Positions 61,587 through 64,000 of a stretch of DNA of 64,000 nt are shown piece after piece. The notes beneath the pieces were generated by a model that saw nothing but the letters and a program-made list of their open reading frames with translations, did no database searches and was not told the DNA's origin. The number at the start of each line of letters is the position of its first letter. The first letter of the stretch is position 1. Both the position numbers and the translations under genes were made by a program. This DNA is from SAR92 clade bacterium H231 (GTDB taxonomy: Bacteria; Pseudomonadota; Gammaproteobacteria; Pseudomonadales; Porticoccaceae), in assembly GCA_025153775.1 (NCBI GenBank), contig JAOALC010000002.1:186001-250000 (forward strand), given 5' to 3'.

Positions 61587-63166
61587 GGTCTGGTACTCCT
61601 CAGGATTCGGCCAGGAAATCCTGGCTGCTGTATGTCACCATCAGCAGACCCATAAACTTTTTGCGCGCCACCAGTGGCAGATTTTGCACTACTAGCTGCG
61701 CTGCCCTCAGGGCAACTACCTGTATCCATAAAGGTTAGCGCCGCGGCAAATCTGGCCTCTTCAGGATCACCCAGAGCATGTTGCAGATCATCCTCTACCA
61801 GGCAACCACGCACATTAGCGGCGGACATATCGTCGCTATCCACTGGAATAAATCCATCGGAGTATTCTCCAAAGCCTTTGGCATTAGAACCTTTAAACTG
61901 AATGGTGAAATAGGTGGTGCTGCAGTTATCTATACCGTAAAAGCCATAGGGTTTACCTCTGGTGTTGGCACCAATCAGAATCACTTCCACATCAATGCCC
62001 CGCAGGCCGTTGATAAAGGCTTCACTGGCGGAAGCTGTGCCACCACTGGCCAACACAAAAACCCGTGACATATTGAGCTTGGGTAGTGGGCTGCCCTCCT
62101 CAGCCGAAAATCCAGCTGCGGTTGAAGGGAAATAGGTCGGCGCCAGATTGCGCCCGGTAATCGGGTTGACCGAGGGATACTTATCGTTAAATGTGGTCTC
62201 TTCGAATATGCGCCCAGAGGCTGCCTCGCCGGCTACCATAGAAGCTAACTCCGCAGCTATATCAAGATAGCCACCACCGTTGTAACGCAGATCCACCACC
62301 AGCTCATCAATATTGGCTTGCTTTAACTGATTGACTGCCGTGATCAGTTGCTGCTCTGCAGTAGCAATATGGGAATTAAAAGTCAGATAACCTACCTTGG
62401 TTCCATTGTGATCAACTGTTTTTACATTCTTCACTGGCTGGCTGGTGATCTCCATACTCTCCATCACCACAGTTCTTGTCTCAGTGGCGCCTAGATCTCT
62501 GACCACAAAAGTATGGGACTCGCCCAGTTCGGAGGGAAATAAGCCTGCATTAAGAGTATCGGCAGAGCCATCCTCAACCGCCGCACCATCGACCGATACA
62601 ATCACGGCACCGCGACTAACATTATTATCCGATGCAGCTGTGTTGGGTTCATTAAATGCAACTACCAGACTGCGCGGCGGCGAGGTGCTTACAAAAGCTA
62701 ACTCCCAGCCATAACCGGCAGAAATTCCAGACTGGGATAATAGCTCCCACTCCTCGGTATCATAGGTAAAGTGGAATTGATCTTTGGGATTTCCAGTCTC
62801 GGTCAGCGCATCGGTTTTCATCAACTCAAAGTATTGGCCCGTACTGTCTATAGTTCCCGGGTCAATATCATCGAGCTCTCTGTACCAGAGATAAGTGTCA
62901 TTGCTATAGGATCTAATCCAGAAATTTTCGTCGGTGATGCTGCCAACCCGATCACCGTAGGCAGAATCTGCCCTGGGGTTTGCACAAAACCCTTCGAGAC
63001 TGCGAGCTGAGTCATACTGACCCTCAATCCAGCCTGAGGATGGAGTGGTAGCTGTGGAACCCCCTCCAATCGCTGCGGCCACAGGCACTGTAATATTATT
63101 GCCTCCACCGCCTCCGCCACAGGATGTGACGACGGATAGAGCTGCTATTGCCCCGTAGATTCTCAT
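61583..63166 (-). CDS. S41-family peptidase lipoprotein
   Basis: About 527 residues. A lipobox with a poly-Gly follow-up (VVTSCGGGGGG) starts the mature protein. A PDZ-like domain (RGAVIVSVDGAAVEDGS) precedes the S41 core: VDLRYNGGGYLDIAAELA, VLASGGTASASEAFINGL with the catalytic Ser, and LIGANTRGKPYGFYGIDNC with the Lys. Disulfides are possible. The start at 63166 is favoured: GGGGG lies 6 bases upstream and the signal follows directly. An in-frame ATG at 63202 is less likely. It precedes a Bax-like gene. Confidence 0.9.
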   Translation of the reverse strand: MRIYGAIAALSVVTSCGGGGGGNNITVPVAAAIGGGSTATTPSSGWIEGQYDSARSLEGFCANPRADSAYGDRVGSITDENFWIRSYSNDTYLWYRELDDIDPGTIDSTGQYFELMKTDALTETGNPKDQFHFTYDTEEWELLSQSGISAGYGWELAFVSTSPPRSLVVAFNEPNTAASDNNVSRGAVIVSVDGAAVEDGSADTLNAGLFPSELGESHTFVVRDLGATETRTVVMESMEITSQPVKNVKTVDHNGTKVGYLTFNSHIATAEQQLITAVNQLKQANIDELVVDLRYNGGGYLDIAAELASMVAGEAASGRIFEETTFNDKYPSVNPITGRNLAPTYFPSTAAGFSAEEGSPLPKLNMSRVFVLASGGTASASEAFINGLRGIDVEVILIGANTRGKPYGFYGIDNCSTTYFTIQFKGSNAKGFGEYSDGFIPVDSDDMSAANVRGCLVEDDLQHALGDPEEARFAAALTFMDTGSCPEGSAASSAKSATGGAQKVYGSADGDIQQPGFPGRILRSTRP

Positions 63167-63337
63167 TGATGACCCCCAACTGGACATCAGGTAGATGTCC
63201 AAAACTCTTATGATTATTGATACCCAGTGGTTAAATTAACCCGATCACTGATGAGATTCAAGCTCTCACTCAATGCTCAACTTCCTCTAGTCAATATAAG
63301 GGTTCCCTGTTAACGTGCAGGCTGCTAGGGGGAAATA

Positions 63338-64000
63338 ATGGAAAATAATAATAAAAATCCCAGTGCCCACAAAGAAATCGGCTTCTGGCGGGGCTGGTCT
63401 ATAGCTGTAGGCTGTGCCATTGGTTCTGGCGTGTTTATGATGCCCACATTGCTGGCACCCTATGGCATGCTCGGGTTGGCCGGCTGGTTGATAGCCGGTG
63501 GTGGCACCTTACTGGTGGCCCTATCCCTGTCGCGCCTGGTGCGGCGCATTCCAAAAATTGGCGGGCCCTATGCCTATGTGCAAGCAGGGCTGGGGAGTTT
63601 TGCCGGGTTCCTGATTGCCTGGACCTACTGGATCGCCTGTATAGCTGCAGTCTCAGGCATCGCCATTGCCTTTGTAGGCTATCTTGGCGTGTTTGTGCCC
63701 CAGATCACCGACTCCAGAATACTGTCTCTGCTCTGCGCACTGGCGCTGGTATGGTCTATTGTGATGCTTAATGTGCGCAGCTTAGAGAGCAGTAGTCGTT
63801 TTCAGCTGGTATCTACCCTGATAAAAATACTGCCTCTGTTATTTATGATTATTCTCGGCTTTAGCTTTATGGAGCCCGCTAATCTGCCCGAGGTCAATCC
63901 CACCGACCTTCATCCGGCAGCCCTGTTGGCCACAGTGACCACTCTGGTGATGTGGTCCTTTGTGGGCATAGAGACAGCTACTGTGCCTGCAGACAATATG
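63338..64000 (+). CDS. APC-superfamily amino acid permease, N-terminal part (truncated by window edge)
   Basis: At least 221 residues from an ATG at 63338, with a strong AGGGGG ribosome site. The frame is open to the window end. Membrane spans begin at IGFWRGWSIAVGCAIGSGVFM with the APC GSG motif, then LVRRIPKIGGPYAYVQAG and FLIAWTYWIACIAAVSGI. The substrate is unclear; the family includes amino acid permeases and antiporters such as AdiC and YjeH-like proteins. It is divergent from the S41 gene. Confidence 0.9.
   Translation, partial: MENNNKNPSAHKEIGFWRGWSIAVGCAIGSGVFMMPTLLAPYGMLGLAGWLIAGGGTLLVALSLSRLVRRIPKIGGPYAYVQAGLGSFAGFLIAWTYWIACIAAVSGIAIAFVGYLGVFVPQITDSRILSLLCALALVWSIVMLNVRSLESSSRFQLVSTLIKILPLLFMIILGFSFMEPANLPEVNPTDLHPAALLATVTTLVMWSFVGIETATVPADNM

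Overview
The window reads as a contiguous piece of a chromosome from a marine, aerobic, heterotrophic gammaproteobacterium. The gene content suggests a proteorhodopsin-bearing oligotroph of the SAR92/Porticoccaceae type: a green-type proteorhodopsin with a full retinal pathway, two photolyase-family proteins, and the glyA-nrdR-rib-nusB-thiL-pgpA order common in marine gammaproteobacteria. This placement is inferred from content and gene order, not from a marker search. Coding density is high. No rRNA, tRNA, CRISPR array, phage or insertion sequence was recognised.

Region 1 (1-11.9 kb, nearly all minus strand): an RND efflux pair (permease cut by the window edge), then pgpA, thiL, nusB, ribH, a ribB fused to a degenerate RibA-like domain, ribE, ribD and nrdR, a NUDIX hydrolase, glyA with a strong terminator, and rlmD. 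A nested inverted-repeat element sits between ribE and ribD.

Region 2 (12-27.2 kb) is a light and redox block. It holds cytochrome b561 with two YceI proteins, a minus-strand trio (SDR, DCC/DUF393, DUF3429) divergent from a DASH cryptochrome and an Fe-S (6-4) photolyase, a serine hydrolase, and then proteorhodopsin followed by crtE-crtI-crtB-crtY-blh-fni. The last six genes are tightly packed, mostly with overlapping stops and starts. They can take IPP/DMAPP through GGPP, phytoene, lycopene and beta-carotene to retinal, the chromophore of the pump.

Region 3 (27.3-37.2 kb) holds a rubrerythrin / Fe-S oxidoreductase / DUF3501 set, a 3-hydroxyisobutyryl-CoA hydrolase-like enzyme, a small Cys-rich protein, an ALDH + Rieske oxygenase pair opposite an FAD amine-oxidase-like protein, YaeQ and an MFS transporter. 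Region 4 (37.2-39.3 kb) is an AT-richer islet of three unrecognised exported proteins.

Region 5 (39.4-51.1 kb) holds a penicillin-acylase-type lipoprotein, a YlqF GTPase, a lipoprotein with an internal duplication, a YhiN flavoprotein coupled to a DUF1415 gene broken by one amber codon, an old-yellow-enzyme protein, an exonuclease/GIY-YIG fusion, and a BigR-type persulfide-response operon (regulator, rhodanese, TauE exporter, persulfide dioxygenase) with an operator-like promoter.

Region 6 (51.1-64 kb) holds another OYE enzyme, a thioesterase, a type III CoA-transferase, a di-haem peroxidase, a beta-helix/cytochrome c fusion, a LysR regulator divergent from acetoacetyl-CoA synthetase, a cysteine-less glutaredoxin-like protein, a Bax-like glucosaminidase, an S41 protease and the start of an APC permease.
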